DNA of 64,000 nucleotides from CAVTLG01 sp963735495 (GTDB lineage: Bacteria; Chloroflexota; Ktedonobacteria; Ktedonobacterales; Ktedonobacteraceae). Both the position numbers and the translations under genes were made by a program. Where the stretch lies: NCBI GenBank assembly GCA_963735495.1, contig CAVTLG010000002.1:434001-498000 (forward strand), read 5' to 3'. A model generated the notes under the pieces. It made no database searches and was not told the DNA's origin. It was given only the letters and a program-made list of their open reading frames with translations. Shown in pieces: positions 25,896 to 35,145 of this stretch. How positions within the stretch are numbered: position 1 is the first letter of the stretch; every line of letters starts with the position of its first letter.

Positions 25896-26240
25896 TTAAG
25901 CATATTCTGGATGTTGTGCTTGATCACGGCACGCTGCAATCAGTTGAAGGGCCTGTACGCGTGCCCCCAGTGCTACAAGGCTCAAGACCTGCTGGAAAAT
26001 GGCATGCTGAAGCAGCGTGCGGCGGAACGCATAGGCTTTCTCGTCTTCGCTGGCGCTGCTAAGGTCATAGCCCTGTTCGAGTTTGCGCAATTTCAAAGCA
26101 AAAAAAGCCAGGCGCAAGAGTTCAAAGCCGCGTATTTGTTCATTCGTCGCTAAACGACTACAATGCGGAAATGCGGAAATCGTCACCAGGTCCATGGCGG
26201 GATCATCGAACATGGCCTGATAACCGGAGCTGGATGTCAT
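25896..26240 (-). CDS. small helical protein, unknown function
   Basis: A 114-residue protein, MTSSSGYQAMFDDPAMD at the start, then mostly helical with Leu/Ala-rich stretches (FELLRLAFFALKLRKLEQGY, split by charged turns). GAGGAGGAGG precedes the ATG, a near-perfect ribosome site, which is why I prefer this strand to the overlapping opposite-strand ORF. No family recognised. Confidence 0.6.
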   Translation of the reverse strand: MTSSSGYQAMFDDPAMDLVTISAFPHCSRLATNEQIRGFELLRLAFFALKLRKLEQGYDLSSASEDEKAYAFRRTLLQHAIFQQVLSLVALGARVQALQLIAACRDQAQHPEYA

Positions 26241-26277
26241 ATATTCCTCCTCCTCACTACACAGTATTCAAACAATT

Positions 26278-26336
26278 GAGAGAGTGTCTGGTTTCAGCTC
26301 GCTCTTGACCAAAGTGTGCGCGTCCCAAACACTCTC
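26278..26336 (-). repeat. 58-bp-type hairpin repeat, copy 3
   Basis: Reverse orientation relative to copies at 4226 and 38557. Outer arms GAGAGTGT and ACACTCTC; shared interior CAAAGTGTGCGCGTCCC. It sits just upstream of the gene ending at 26240, in a 507-bp gap before yajQ. Confidence 0.75.
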
Positions 26337-26360
26337 TGAGATCTTCTGAAAAAACAAACC

Positions 26361-26401
26361 TCCAGGAAAGACTCTACTCTCTCAGGGAGTAAGCCTGGTT
26401 G
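26361..26401. repeat. nested hairpin in the 26.3-26.7 kb gap
   Basis: Outer arms CCAGG and CCTGG enclose TACTC/GAGTA with a short loop. No T-run follows. The rest of the gap to 26747 is AT-rich, with a short CATATA run near 26470 and no gene that I can support. Confidence 0.4.
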
Positions 26402-26747
26402 AGAAGAGGTAGGTGCATAGTTAAGAATAAAACAAGTTCAGTTGTAATTTTCTATCGGCTGTCGTAGTACATATACATATACATACATAGTAGAGTGTCG
26501 TTTTCTGGCACACGGCAAAATAGTAGTGATTGCCTGGCTCGTAGTACACGGCTAACTTGTCAGGTTGATACCGCTGATACCGCTTCCATGTCATCTTGTC
26601 CATGACAGTTGGGGGATAAAGTGGAAAGGATGAGAGAAATGCGCTACAATGCCTGTTAAGGTGATGAGAGAGAAAAAAATTGAAACGAGTAGGGCATTCC
26701 TCTGCTAGCCATATTGTACCAGCATATGAAACAAAGAGAGGATTTCC

Positions 26748-27242
26748 ATGGCAGGAGACTGTTCATTTGACATAGTATCGGAATTCGATGAGCAAGAGTT
26801 GGTCAATGCCATCGACCAGACCAGGCGCGATGTGCAAACGCGTTACGATCTGAAAGATACAAAAACAGAGATTGCACATAGTAAGGACAGTATTACGATT
26901 GTGACAGATAGCACGCTTTCGCTGAAAAACGTGCGCGATATCCTGGAAAGCAAAGCTGTACGTCGCAAGTTATCGCTCAAGATCTTTAAGGCTGGGAAAG
27001 AAGAAGATGCAGCAAATAGCCGTGTACGCCAGGTTATTCAACTGCAACAGGGCATCTCGCAGGACCAGGCCAAAGAGCTGAGCAAGTTTATTCGTGAGAA
27101 CTATCCAAAGGTGCGCACACAAATACAAGGTGACGCCGTACGCGTCCTGGCTAAGAATCGAGACGATCTACAAGCAGTGATTGCCTTGCTCAAGCAAAAG
27201 GATTATCCGTTGCCATTGCAGTATATCAATTACCGTGGGTAA
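26748..27242 (+). CDS. yajQ: YajQ-family nucleotide-binding protein
   Basis: A 164-residue protein of the YajQ (DUF520) family. The N terminus SFDIVSEFDEQELVNAIDQ and RYDLKDTKTEI, and the C-terminal VRVLAKNRDDLQAVIALLK followed by PLQYINYR, are diagnostic. Members of this family bind cyclic di-GMP in some bacteria. GAGAGG precedes the ATG at 26748. Single gene between two gaps. Confidence 0.93.
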   Translation: MAGDCSFDIVSEFDEQELVNAIDQTRRDVQTRYDLKDTKTEIAHSKDSITIVTDSTLSLKNVRDILESKAVRRKLSLKIFKAGKEEDAANSRVRQVIQLQQGISQDQAKELSKFIRENYPKVRTQIQGDAVRVLAKNRDDLQAVIALLKQKDYPLPLQYINYRG

Positions 27243-27296
27243 CGCCGAGTTATAGGCACATTCACCATACAAAGGATCGGGAAGCAGTACAAAAAA

Positions 27297-27351
27297 GGTA
27301 CTTTAGTACCAAAAGAAGTGTCTTGAACCAAGAATTGTAGTACCCTTAAAG
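27297..27351 (+). promoter_or_regulatory. candidate promoter and operator before the TPR gene
   Basis: Inverted repeat GGTACT-TT-AGTACC (27297-27310), then TTGAAC (27323-27328), a 17-bp spacer with another GTACC, and a weak -10 TTAAAG (27346-27351). The repeated half-site suggests a regulator binds here. The -10 match is poor. Confidence 0.35.
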
Positions 27352-27421
27352 ACAACTAGGCCACGTCTACTAGCACGGTTGGTAGAGACGTAATGAACAA
27401 GCGTCCTGCCGGTGTGCACAC

Positions 27422-30400
27422 ATGGGAGAAAGTGAATCATTCATGCCTGGGAACAAACAAGTTTTTAGTGCAGCGATGAATGCAGCCGACCGCCACCGTT
27501 GGGATGATAAATGGACGGAGGCGGAACAAGAGTATCAGCGAGCACTCGCCGAGTTCCCAGAAGATGCGGCGGCGCGGAGTGGTCTAGGGTTTTGTTACAT
27601 GCAAACAAAGCGCTGGCAAATGGCGCTTGGTGAGTACGAATATATATTGCAGCGAGATCCGGGTAATGTCATCGCGCTGAGCAAAACAGCGGAAATCTAT
27701 GGCATACTGAGCAGGCGTAATGATGCATATGGAGCATATATGCATCTGGCGGATCTCTATGCACAAGCAGGACAAAGCGCGCGAGCGGAAGCGGCATGGC
27801 AGAAAGCTGTTCAGTTGTCCCCCGGTCAGCCGGAGCCGCATGAGCGGCTCGCGGGCTACTATTTCGAGAAGAAAGATATCACCCAGATGATTCAGCATCG
27901 CCTGACAGCGGCGCAATGTTATCTGCGGTGGAATGAGCGCGCAGCAGCGCAAGCGCAGTGTGAAGAGGTATTACGTGCGGATAGGACAAACAGCCAGGCG
28001 CAACAGTTGCTCGTGCAGATCCAGGGACAGCATAGTGGCGCGCTGGGCGCGCCAGTTTCTGGCGGCGGAGTAACATCATCAATAAGTCCAGATAACGGTG
28101 CAGGGTCTCTTGTGAATACAACGGCAGCAGGAACGAATGCAGATCCAACGGCGTTCACTGATGAGACAGAAACATCGGGAAAAAAAAGCGGAGGGAATAC
28201 TGGCATCATGGTTAACATGGGTAGCGCGGGCAACTACGGTGGGGTAAGCAATCCAGGATCATCTGCGGCAACAGCCGCGAATGGTGGAGGAATGCAATCA
28301 GCTCCTCGCAATCAGATGACTGCTGGTCAGGTCACAGGAGTGCTGCAGCAGGCGCAAACATACCAGACCCAGGGTCGTTTCAATGATGCTATCGACCTCT
28401 GTGAGCAGATCCTGGCAAATGGTTTTGACCGTGCCGATGCGCGATACTTCTTAGGTTGGCTCTATCAGGAGCAGCAACGCTGGGACGACGCAATCCAACA
28501 GTTCCAGTTGCTATTAAATGACCCGGATTATGCGCTCTCTTGCTACTATGCATTAGGGCAATGCTATCGAGCACGCGGAGATCTACGCACCGCGACCGTG
28601 CATTTTGACGAGGCCGTTGATCGCGTCAATCTGGATGCATTAACGGAAGAAGAGTCCGATCAGCTGGTGCAGTTATGTCAGGAAGCAGCGGAGGCACATC
28701 GCCTGCTGGGAGAGCAGGAGCAAGCATTAACAGTATATAATGCGTTGCTTGGTTTCCTACGCAGTCGGGGCTGGAGCGAGAAAGTCGCGCAGGTCGAGTT
28801 TATGCTCCAGCAAGCACAAAATGCTGGAGCGCAACCGAATGGCATGGCACAACAGCAAGCGCAAATGCAGCAAGCGCCATCAGCGCAAATGCAGCCACCA
28901 TCGTCGGTGGTTCCTGACGCGCCTACTATGGCGTTTAATGCCGCTAATATGGCAAATGCGTCACAAATGGCCGCGCCACCGCCACCACAACAAAAGGGCG
29001 GCACAACTCCATCTGGTGAATTGCCCGACTGGCTGACAGGCATTCTGAGCGATGCAGACAAAAATGCAGCGCTTAATAAGCAAGAGACGATGCCGCCTAT
29101 GCCGGAGCAACGTCAGCCTGTGAAACAGGCCAATACGCCGCCGCCTCCGATAGATCCGGCCTCGGCGGCGCCGGCTGTACCATCCTGGCTAACGGATGAC
29201 CCACGGCCAAATGCGACGCGCTCATTGCCACAAGAGCCACCTGTTACCGAGGCTCCTCCGCCTATGCCACCAATGCCGGCTGTACCAGATCCGGTGCAGT
29301 ATTCGCCAATGGCATACCAGGTGTTGGACCAGTCGCAGATGGTTATGCCACCTCCGTCGCGTAAAACTCCGCAGGGTGCGAACGCGGAACTGGAGGATCT
29401 GCTCAGTCAGATTTCCGGTTCAAAGGATGACGGCTTAAAATACGCCGGGGATGATGTGCTGACGAGTACCGCGTCCTTGCCCGAAAACGTCCGGCTGCAG
29501 GTCGTGCGCTCGATGCAGGATATCCAGAAATACATCAATCATGGATTGCTGAACTCGGCTACCGAGGAATGCCTGCGTGTGATCGATATCGCGCCGCAGT
29601 ACCTGGATGTACATCAGGTGCTGTGCGAGATCTATGTACGACAAGGGAAAATCGAGCAGGCAATCACCAAGTATGGCATTCTGGTGGATACATACGTTGT
29701 CAATGGGCGTATGGATGATGCCGTTGCGACCTACCGGCGTATCTTGCAGTTGGAGCCGAACAATCTCACATATCGCATGCGCTTGATTAACTTGCTCTCT
29801 TCACAGGGAAACAAAGAAGATCTGCTGCGTGAACGTACGCTGGCCGCCGAGTCCTATCTGCGTCTGGGCTATATGGATCGTGCGATGACGGAGCTGGAGC
29901 AAGCACTACAGGAAAGCCCAACCAGCGTGCCTACGCGCCTGAACTATGCCCTGGCACTGCAGAAATTGGGACGTACGTCCCAGGCGGTGGTGGAATATCA
30001 GCGCGTCTTGCAGGTTGATCCGCGTAACCTCACCGCGCTGATACGCTGGCACGTGGCGATGATTACGAGCCTGGGCACGGCACGCTCCACGTCCTTCGAG
30101 GTGCTCTCGCGTATTCGCTGGCAACTGCGCGGCGAAGGACAGAAAAACGCTGAGGCCGTGGTCCGCGAGTATACGCAGGCACTTGAGACCTATCCGAATA
30201 ACGCCGATGTACATTTTTCGCTGGGACAAATCTATCAACAGTCTGGTCGCTTCGATCAGGCTATCGATGAGTATATGCTGGCTGTGCGTGATAGTTCTGT
30301 CGAGGTGATCGCGCGAGCAAGCGCCGCTCAGGTGCTGTTAGCGCAGGGTAAACCCGAAGCAGCGATTCAGCAGTTTGAAAATGCCTTGCAGCATGCACGG

Positions 30401-31279
30401 CAGGCGCGCAATGCGATGGACCCGGCCACCTGGGCGGCACGTCCACGCGAGGAGGGCGAGGAACATCAGGCTCCCGAGGTAGAGATATCGTTGCAGTTGG
30501 CTAAAGCGTATGGACGCATTGGCAAGCAGGAGCAAATGCAGGCCATCTTGCGCCAGGTCAAGCAAGGCAAGCCCATGCTAAACGAAGTAACCTCGCTGGC
30601 TGAGATCTCCGCGCGTCCAGGGGATATAGATGGCGCGTTGCAAGAATATATGGACATGGTGAAGCATTATCGCAATAATCGCCAGATCGAGAATGCGATG
30701 AATGTGCTCAATGAGATGGTACGCCTGGCTCCGCAGGATGCACGGCCACATAGTGAACTGGCGGATCTCTATATTGCGCGTGGGATGCTGGATGAAGGGA
30801 TCGCGGAACTGCGTCTGCTGGCCGATATTTATTTGCGGCGCGGTGATTTGCAAGAGGCAGGTATGGCCATCCAACGTATCGGTAGTATTTATGCTGATAT
30901 GGGCAATAATGAAGAAGCGCTGTCTAATCTGTTCCGCGCTGCCGACCTGAATACAAACTCGATAGATTTGCAACGGGAGGTTGTTGGCTTCTGCTTACAG
31001 CTGGGACACAACCAGGATGCGGCGAAGTATCAGGTGAACATTGCACGCTACTACTTCGAGACCAATCAGGTCAAGGAAGCTGTGGCCGCCTTACAGCAGT
31101 TGATTACGATTGACCGCTCGAATTACGAGGCATACGATATGTTGGGGCAGACCTATCAGTCAGTGGGCGAATATGAGCAGGCCAGCCGCGTCTATCGCAA
31201 CCTCGCCAAGATGAATCCCGGTAGCTCGGTAGCACGTGAGCGCCTGGCAACACTGCAGGAGTTGCGCGCTTCGCGCTAA
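27422..31279 (+). CDS. large tetratricopeptide-repeat protein (1285 residues)
   Basis: TPR blocks occupy roughly residues 20-200, 300-470 and 690-1280 (for example AEFPEDAAARSGLGFCYMQ and NPGSSVARERLATLQ in the last). They are separated by a Gly/Ser/Asn-rich linker and a long Pro/Gln/Met-rich low-complexity segment (about 480-660). No signal peptide or membrane helix is seen, so it is probably a cytoplasmic scaffold. Start may be the ATG at 27422 or, with GGAGAAAG upstream, the one seven codons later. A strong terminator follows. Function unknown. Confidence 0.8.
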   Translation: MGESESFMPGNKQVFSAAMNAADRHRWDDKWTEAEQEYQRALAEFPEDAAARSGLGFCYMQTKRWQMALGEYEYILQRDPGNVIALSKTAEIYGILSRRNDAYGAYMHLADLYAQAGQSARAEAAWQKAVQLSPGQPEPHERLAGYYFEKKDITQMIQHRLTAAQCYLRWNERAAAQAQCEEVLRADRTNSQAQQLLVQIQGQHSGALGAPVSGGGVTSSISPDNGAGSLVNTTAAGTNADPTAFTDETETSGKKSGGNTGIMVNMGSAGNYGGVSNPGSSAATAANGGGMQSAPRNQMTAGQVTGVLQQAQTYQTQGRFNDAIDLCEQILANGFDRADARYFLGWLYQEQQRWDDAIQQFQLLLNDPDYALSCYYALGQCYRARGDLRTATVHFDEAVDRVNLDALTEEESDQLVQLCQEAAEAHRLLGEQEQALTVYNALLGFLRSRGWSEKVAQVEFMLQQAQNAGAQPNGMAQQQAQMQQAPSAQMQPPSSVVPDAPTMAFNAANMANASQMAAPPPPQQKGGTTPSGELPDWLTGILSDADKNAALNKQETMPPMPEQRQPVKQANTPPPPIDPASAAPAVPSWLTDDPRPNATRSLPQEPPVTEAPPPMPPMPAVPDPVQYSPMAYQVLDQSQMVMPPPSRKTPQGANAELEDLLSQISGSKDDGLKYAGDDVLTSTASLPENVRLQVVRSMQDIQKYINHGLLNSATEECLRVIDIAPQYLDVHQVLCEIYVRQGKIEQAITKYGILVDTYVVNGRMDDAVATYRRILQLEPNNLTYRMRLINLLSSQGNKEDLLRERTLAAESYLRLGYMDRAMTELEQALQESPTSVPTRLNYALALQKLGRTSQAVVEYQRVLQVDPRNLTALIRWHVAMITSLGTARSTSFEVLSRIRWQLRGEGQKNAEAVVREYTQALETYPNNADVHFSLGQIYQQSGRFDQAIDEYMLAVRDSSVEVIARASAAQVLLAQGKPEAAIQQFENALQHARQARNAMDPATWAARPREEGEEHQAPEVEISLQLAKAYGRIGKQEQMQAILRQVKQGKPMLNEVTSLAEISARPGDIDGALQEYMDMVKHYRNNRQIENAMNVLNEMVRLAPQDARPHSELADLYIARGMLDEGIAELRLLADIYLRRGDLQEAGMAIQRIGSIYADMGNNEEALSNLFRAADLNTNSIDLQREVVGFCLQLGHNQDAAKYQVNIARYYFETNQVKEAVAALQQLITIDRSNYEAYDMLGQTYQSVGEYEQASRVYRNLAKMNPGSSVARERLATLQELRASR

Positions 31280-31305
31280 ATAGCAAGGCAAATTAAGCCG
31301 CAAAA

Positions 31306-31352
31306 CGAGAAAGAGGCTACCACAATATGTTGACGTGGTAGCCTCTTTCTCG
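31306..31352. terminator. terminator after the TPR gene
   Basis: A perfect 18-bp stem (31306-31323 with 31335-31352) and an 11-base loop. The GC-rich part GAGGCTACCAC is followed by TTTCTCG on the plus strand and the mirror A-run on the other, so it can work in both directions. Confidence 0.8.
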
Positions 31353-31519
31353 TGTGGAAAGATTGCTCTCTTGTAGAGAAAGTAACTGTTGACTTTGACT
31401 ACCATTTACTTTTTGTAACTGCAACGTTTCTTTGTACGAGAGGAAAAAATGAGAAAATAGACAGGGTGGACAAAAAATGTTGCTTTGCCTGAATAGCGCA
31501 AATGGAAGGATAAATAACG

Positions 31520-31987
31520 ATGACAGAAAAGCCAGCCTCAACTCCTCCTCAACATCATACACGCGTGCTTTTTAAGTACACACCTCACCTGCATATGCCA
31601 CAGAATGTCAATATGCTCTTCGCGGCAGAGCAAGCCGCCGCCAACTTCAATCAGCGAGTAGCGGTGGCAATGACGAAATTGTTTTCGGCGATGTCGACTT
31701 TCTGGGCGATAACCGCGTGGATAGTGCTCTGGATAGCGGCAAATGCGACGATTGTCCATTTTGATCCGCTGCCCTGGCCTCTGTTACTCTGTCTGGCGTC
31801 TGTACCTCAATTACCACTCATGGTGGTCATTATGGTGGGACAGAGCTTGCTGGGCCGGAGGCAGGAGTTACAGGCAGAAGAGCAGTATAATACGACAATG
31901 CATGCAGTATGCTCATCTATACCCAGTAGAACAGTCTCCGGGGCTAGCTTTGTGAGCATTTCTTCAAAGCGCACCTTTCCCATGTAA
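31520..31987 (+). CDS. DUF1003 membrane protein
   Basis: A 155-residue protein. NFNQRVAVAMTKLFSAM, the helix TFWAITAWIVLWIAANA, DPLPWPLLLCLASVPQLP and GQSLLGRRQELQAEEQYN match DUF1003 (two membrane helices). AAGGA precedes the ATG. After the conserved EEQYNTTMH the sequence turns into a Ser-rich stretch not typical of the family; the adjacent frame also stays open for a short distance, so a recent frameshift at the 3' end is possible. Function of DUF1003 is unknown. Confidence 0.7.
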   Translation: MTEKPASTPPQHHTRVLFKYTPHLHMPQNVNMLFAAEQAAANFNQRVAVAMTKLFSAMSTFWAITAWIVLWIAANATIVHFDPLPWPLLLCLASVPQLPLMVVIMVGQSLLGRRQELQAEEQYNTTMHAVCSSIPSRTVSGASFVSISSKRTFPM

Positions 31988-32154
31988 CAGAAACGTGTAT
32001 CGAGTGTTGAAACCTCGGGCAGCTCTAACTTATGATTGCTTGCTGTAAGGGTAGTGGGATGCCTCGTGTTGTATAATAGGCGGGGCTGATCCTGTATTAG
32101 GGGTCAATACGGTCCCTTGTGAGAAGTAAAAAAAGAAGTAGGAGAACATTCGCA

Positions 32155-32451
32155 ATGTTTATTGCAACGAATAAGATTGAGGTTCCAGCAGCTCATCAAG
32201 AACACCTGGCGGCTGCCTTTGAACGGTCTGTACCGGACTTAAAGCAGTTCCACGGTTTCCTGGGCTTTGAGCTATGGTTCGCTGAGGATAATACGGTGCT
32301 GTCCGTGTCTCGCTGGGAGGCAAAAGAAGATTTTGAAGCCTATGTGAATAGTGAGACATTTCGACAACACCACGGTGGCGCTAGCCGCGAGCTGGCTAGC
32401 GGTAGCTCCGGGGTTGCCTCCTATACTGCAAGAGTTTACGCAAGTAAATAA
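32155..32451 (+). CDS. antibiotic-biosynthesis-monooxygenase/HmoA-like protein
   Basis: A 98-residue ferredoxin-like alpha/beta protein. MFIATNKIEVPAAHQEHL, FHGFLGFELW, and VSRWEAKEDFEAYVNSE match the ABM family, in the branch near haem-degrading HmoA/IsdG enzymes. The ATG at 32155 with GGAG upstream is preferred to a start 12 codons earlier. Whether it breaks down haem or a quinone cannot be told. Confidence 0.75.
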   Translation: MFIATNKIEVPAAHQEHLAAAFERSVPDLKQFHGFLGFELWFAEDNTVLSVSRWEAKEDFEAYVNSETFRQHHGGASRELASGSSGVASYTARVYASK

Positions 32452-32532
32452 GGCGATCAATCCCCTTGAGAGCGAGCTTCTGCATGCCTGGATGTTGGCA
32501 GAGGCTTGCTTGCTTTATGTTAAGAGAAAGCG

Positions 32533-33606
32533 ATGGGCTTGCTGCTGATGAATTGGCGCACCTTTACCCACATTTCTGCTCTGGTCTTGGTCAGTTGCGT
32601 ACAGCTGGGCGCTCTTTTGCTGTGGATAACTGCGCCCGTCGCCGCTCACGCAAGGACAGCAGCCGTGAGCGCGGCTGGAGCACAGGATACGCCAACTGTA
32701 GATGCGACTGTCACCGCTTTACAGAAAGAGCAGCTTGCTCAGCAGGTAGAACAACTCAAGGAGCAGAATTTCTGGGCGGCGTGGACGAATCTCGCTACAC
32801 CACTCTCGATTCTTGTCGGTCTGCTGACAGTGCTGGGCGGCGTGTGGCGCTATTTGCGAGATCAACGCGCCGAACGTGAGAAGCAGCATGAGGTGGAGAG
32901 ACAGCGGTTGGCGGATCGTCAGGCCGAGCGTGAGAAGCAAGCCGAAGAGCGTTTTCAAAAGGTCGTCGAAGGACTGGGCAATGCCAGCGAAGCCTCGCAG
33001 GTCGGAGCCGCCATTCTGTTGCGCACGTTTTTGCGCAAGAACGAGGGCTATGAGCAGTTTTATAGCCAGGCTTTTGATCTAGCGGTTGCTCACTTGCGAC
33101 TACGCAACGTAGATGCAACGACACCTGAACCTCTTACGTCGCTCAGCCAGGCGCTGGTAACGGTGTTGAAAGAGTCGTATCCACTGGCGCGCGATTGGCT
33201 AGGTCAGCATCCTCGCTACTTTGATGCCGCGCGTATTCAGTTGGATCACGCCTATCTTTCTGGCGCTGACCTGCGGCGCATCTGGATACCAAAGGCGCAT
33301 TTACGTAAAGCAACCCTGCGCTCCACAGATCTGAGTCGAGCAAACCTGAATGGCGTCGATCTCTATGGCGCAAACCTCTGCGGCGCGAACCTGAATGGCG
33401 CTGATCTCTATGGCGCGAGTCTCGCCGAGGCCGATCTCAACGCCGCTGACCTGTCCAATGTCAATGTGACGACAGTGAAAATCTGGACCAATGCACGCTT
33501 ACATAATGTGAAGGGCTTGACGAAAGCACAACTGGAGCTGTGTAAGGCCAAAGGTGCCATCACTGATGCTCCAGATGCTGCGCCGCACGCAAGGTGCATG
33601 CGTTGA
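32533..33606 (+). CDS. membrane-anchored pentapeptide-repeat protein, C terminus altered by an IS end
   Basis: 357 residues as read. An N-terminal signal or anchor segment (ISALVLVSCVQLGALLLWI), a second hydrophobic segment (LATPLSILVGLLTVLGGV), a charged coiled coil (about 105-145), then pentapeptide repeats A(D/N)LXX (about 245-315: AHLRKATLRSTDLSRANL, GADLYGASLAEADL). The last residues and the stop codon come from the terminal inverted repeat of the IS element at 33585, so the original C terminus is lost. Function unknown. Confidence 0.72.
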   Translation: MGLLLMNWRTFTHISALVLVSCVQLGALLLWITAPVAAHARTAAVSAAGAQDTPTVDATVTALQKEQLAQQVEQLKEQNFWAAWTNLATPLSILVGLLTVLGGVWRYLRDQRAEREKQHEVERQRLADRQAEREKQAEERFQKVVEGLGNASEASQVGAAILLRTFLRKNEGYEQFYSQAFDLAVAHLRLRNVDATTPEPLTSLSQALVTVLKESYPLARDWLGQHPRYFDAARIQLDHAYLSGADLRRIWIPKAHLRKATLRSTDLSRANLNGVDLYGANLCGANLNGADLYGASLAEADLNAADLSNVNVTTVKIWTNARLHNVKGLTKAQLELCKAKGAITDAPDAAPHARCMR

Positions 33607-34325
33607 TACTAAATAGGAAATGAGCGAGAAAAGACCTCCTACCAGATCGTGCATGTCTTCGTGCAGCAAGGCACGACCTTGGATGCGCTTATCTGGCTGG
33701 GAGCCTACAACGCGGATAAAGCCAGGCATCTGGTGCGCTTGATCCAGTTTGAGCATGCTGGGGTCTGCTATCGCTACGTGACCAATGTGCGAGACCCTGC
33801 GCTGCTGAGCATGAGTGATGCCGCCCGCTTGTATGCTCGCCGATGGGATATCGAGCTGGCCTTCAAAACGCTCAAAGGGGAGTTGGGCCTGCATCTGTGG
33901 TGGTCGAGCTTTCCCATCCTGGTGCTGCAACAACTCTTGTGCGCCTTCATCCTGGCTCAGGTCCTGCATGCCTTGCACCTGCGGGTGGCCGCAGAGGCGG
34001 GCGTCGAGCTCTTTGCCGTCTCCTTGCCGGTGCTGGTCAAGCTGCTGGCTCACGCCCCGGCACGAGCGATGGGAGAGAGCCTGTGCAGCTTGTTGGTGCG
34101 CAAAGGAAAGGCCACGAGCAGGGACTCATCCGCCCTTCTCGACGCTATCAACCTATCGTCCCGGCCTTGCTTGAGCCCTACGTGCCTGCTCCCCCTGACC
34201 TGGTGTACGTCAGGAAGGAGCGCTATGGCAGGCGCAAATGCGAGGCTCGTTCCCATCGTCCGTGTTTTCAACCGCGTTTTTTCTCTTTCTTTTTGATTTA
34301 GTATCAACGCATGCACCTCGCGTGC
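33585..34325 (+). mobile_element. internally deleted IS4-type element (741 bp)
   Basis: Bounded by 30-bp inverted repeats (33585-33614 and 34296-34325) that differ at one base; each contains AGGTGCATGCGTTGATAC. It holds only the C-terminal half of an IS4-type transposase, so it cannot move by itself. No target-site duplication is evident. The left end supplies the stop codon of the pentapeptide gene. Confidence 0.85.
33616..34298 (+). pseudogene. IS4-family transposase remnant, N terminus deleted and frameshifted
   Basis: Reading from just inside the left repeat, the product has IWLGAYNADKARHLVRL, RYVTNVRDPALLSMSD and YARRWDIELAFKTLKGELGL, which carries the last catalytic Glu of IS4 DDE transposases. 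The first half with the two Asp residues is missing. At 34102-34111 a tandem AAAGG-AAAGG shifts the frame; removing one copy restores the family end GLIRPSRRYQPIVPA and a stop inside the right repeat. It cannot be functional. Confidence 0.85.
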
Positions 34326-34340
34326 GCCCGGTGGCTCCCA

Positions 34341-34463
34341 GGGCGGTCGCAAGGACACGCCCCTACCCGTTTGTCCTCGTGGGTGCGGAGCCAGGAAAGG
34401 TTGCCTTTTTTCAACGGTACAGACCGGCAGTCAAAAAAGGTCTTCGCTTGGCCTCTACGCGCG
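34341..34463 (+). repeat. repeat of the CGCGTAGGGGC family, degenerate copy
   Basis: Contains GGTCGCAAGGACACGCCCCTACCC at its left side, an inner pair of GCCTTTTTT and AAAAAAGG, and ends GGCCTCTACGCGCG. It parallels the copy at 43296-43419. It directly follows the IS element. Confidence 0.55.
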
Positions 34464-34475
34464 TTAGCACTGGAC

Positions 34476-35003
34476 CTATGCTTCATACCATGGGACAATC
34501 ATCCCCCGACCCAGGGTGTGACTGAAGAGGTTGAAGCCCAGAAATGCTGGTGTCGCGCTCTTGTCGATACCAAGTGACTCAACGTCAACGGCATGCACAA
34601 CGACATAGTAGTGATGTTTTCCATGACCAGCAGGCGGTGCGGCACCGATATACCCAGCCAGTCCACCATCATTGCGGAGCTGGAATGCGCCCAGTGGAAG
34701 GCGTGATCCGCTCTCGTCTCCGGCCCCACGGGGAAGTTCAGTGATGTTTGCAGGGATGCCTACGACCGCCCAGTGCCAGAAGCCGCTGGCCGTGGGTGCA
34801 TCAGGATCGTACATGGTCACGACAAAGCTTTTCGTACCATCTGGAAAGCCACGCCATGACAACTGGGGTGAAATATCCTCACCGCCTGCGCCGAAGATCC
34901 CGCTGACTTGCGGCCGGGGCATCTTCTCGCCGTCTCGTACATCCTCGCTCGTCACTGCAAATGAGGCGACCTGTGGCAAGCTTTTGTAAGGGTTATACGT
35001 CAT
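34476..35003 (-). CDS. YbhB/YbcL-family (PEBP-like) protein
   Basis: A 175-residue phosphatidylethanolamine-binding-protein fold. The anion-site motifs are visible: SPQLSWRGFPDGTKSFVV with YDPDAPTASGFWHW, and the C-terminal KHHYYVVVHAVD. AAGGAG precedes the ATG. There is no signal peptide. Bacterial members are small-ligand binders of unclear role. Confidence 0.9.
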   Translation of the reverse strand: MTYNPYKSLPQVASFAVTSEDVRDGEKMPRPQVSGIFGAGGEDISPQLSWRGFPDGTKSFVVTMYDPDAPTASGFWHWAVVGIPANITELPRGAGDESGSRLPLGAFQLRNDGGLAGYIGAAPPAGHGKHHYYVVVHAVDVESLGIDKSATPAFLGFNLFSHTLGRGMIVPWYEA

Positions 35004-35058
35004 GTAAAGTCTCCTTTCTTAATAATGGACGAGTTCGTAACTCTTCAGGTCGGGAACG

Positions 35059-35085
35059 ACAACCGCAAGGGATTGTCGCTACGCG
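35059..35085 (+). repeat. fragment of the CGCGTAGGGGC family
   Basis: ACAACCGCAAGGGATTG followed by CGCTACGCG, the reverse complement of the left end of the copy at 43296. A more degenerate relative is at 16620-16650. Confidence 0.5.
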
Positions 35086-35145
35086 GGTCTCGATCCCGTG
35101 GAACTCACTCGGTGCTGGGAAGAGACGCATGAGCCAGCAATCTTT

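Noticed and set aside
25911..26153. 80-codon plus-strand ORF opposite the 114-residue gene
   Set aside because: The minus-strand gene has a far better ribosome site and normal composition.
26460..26490. CATATA short tandem run
   Set aside because: Too short and irregular to call a repeat of interest.
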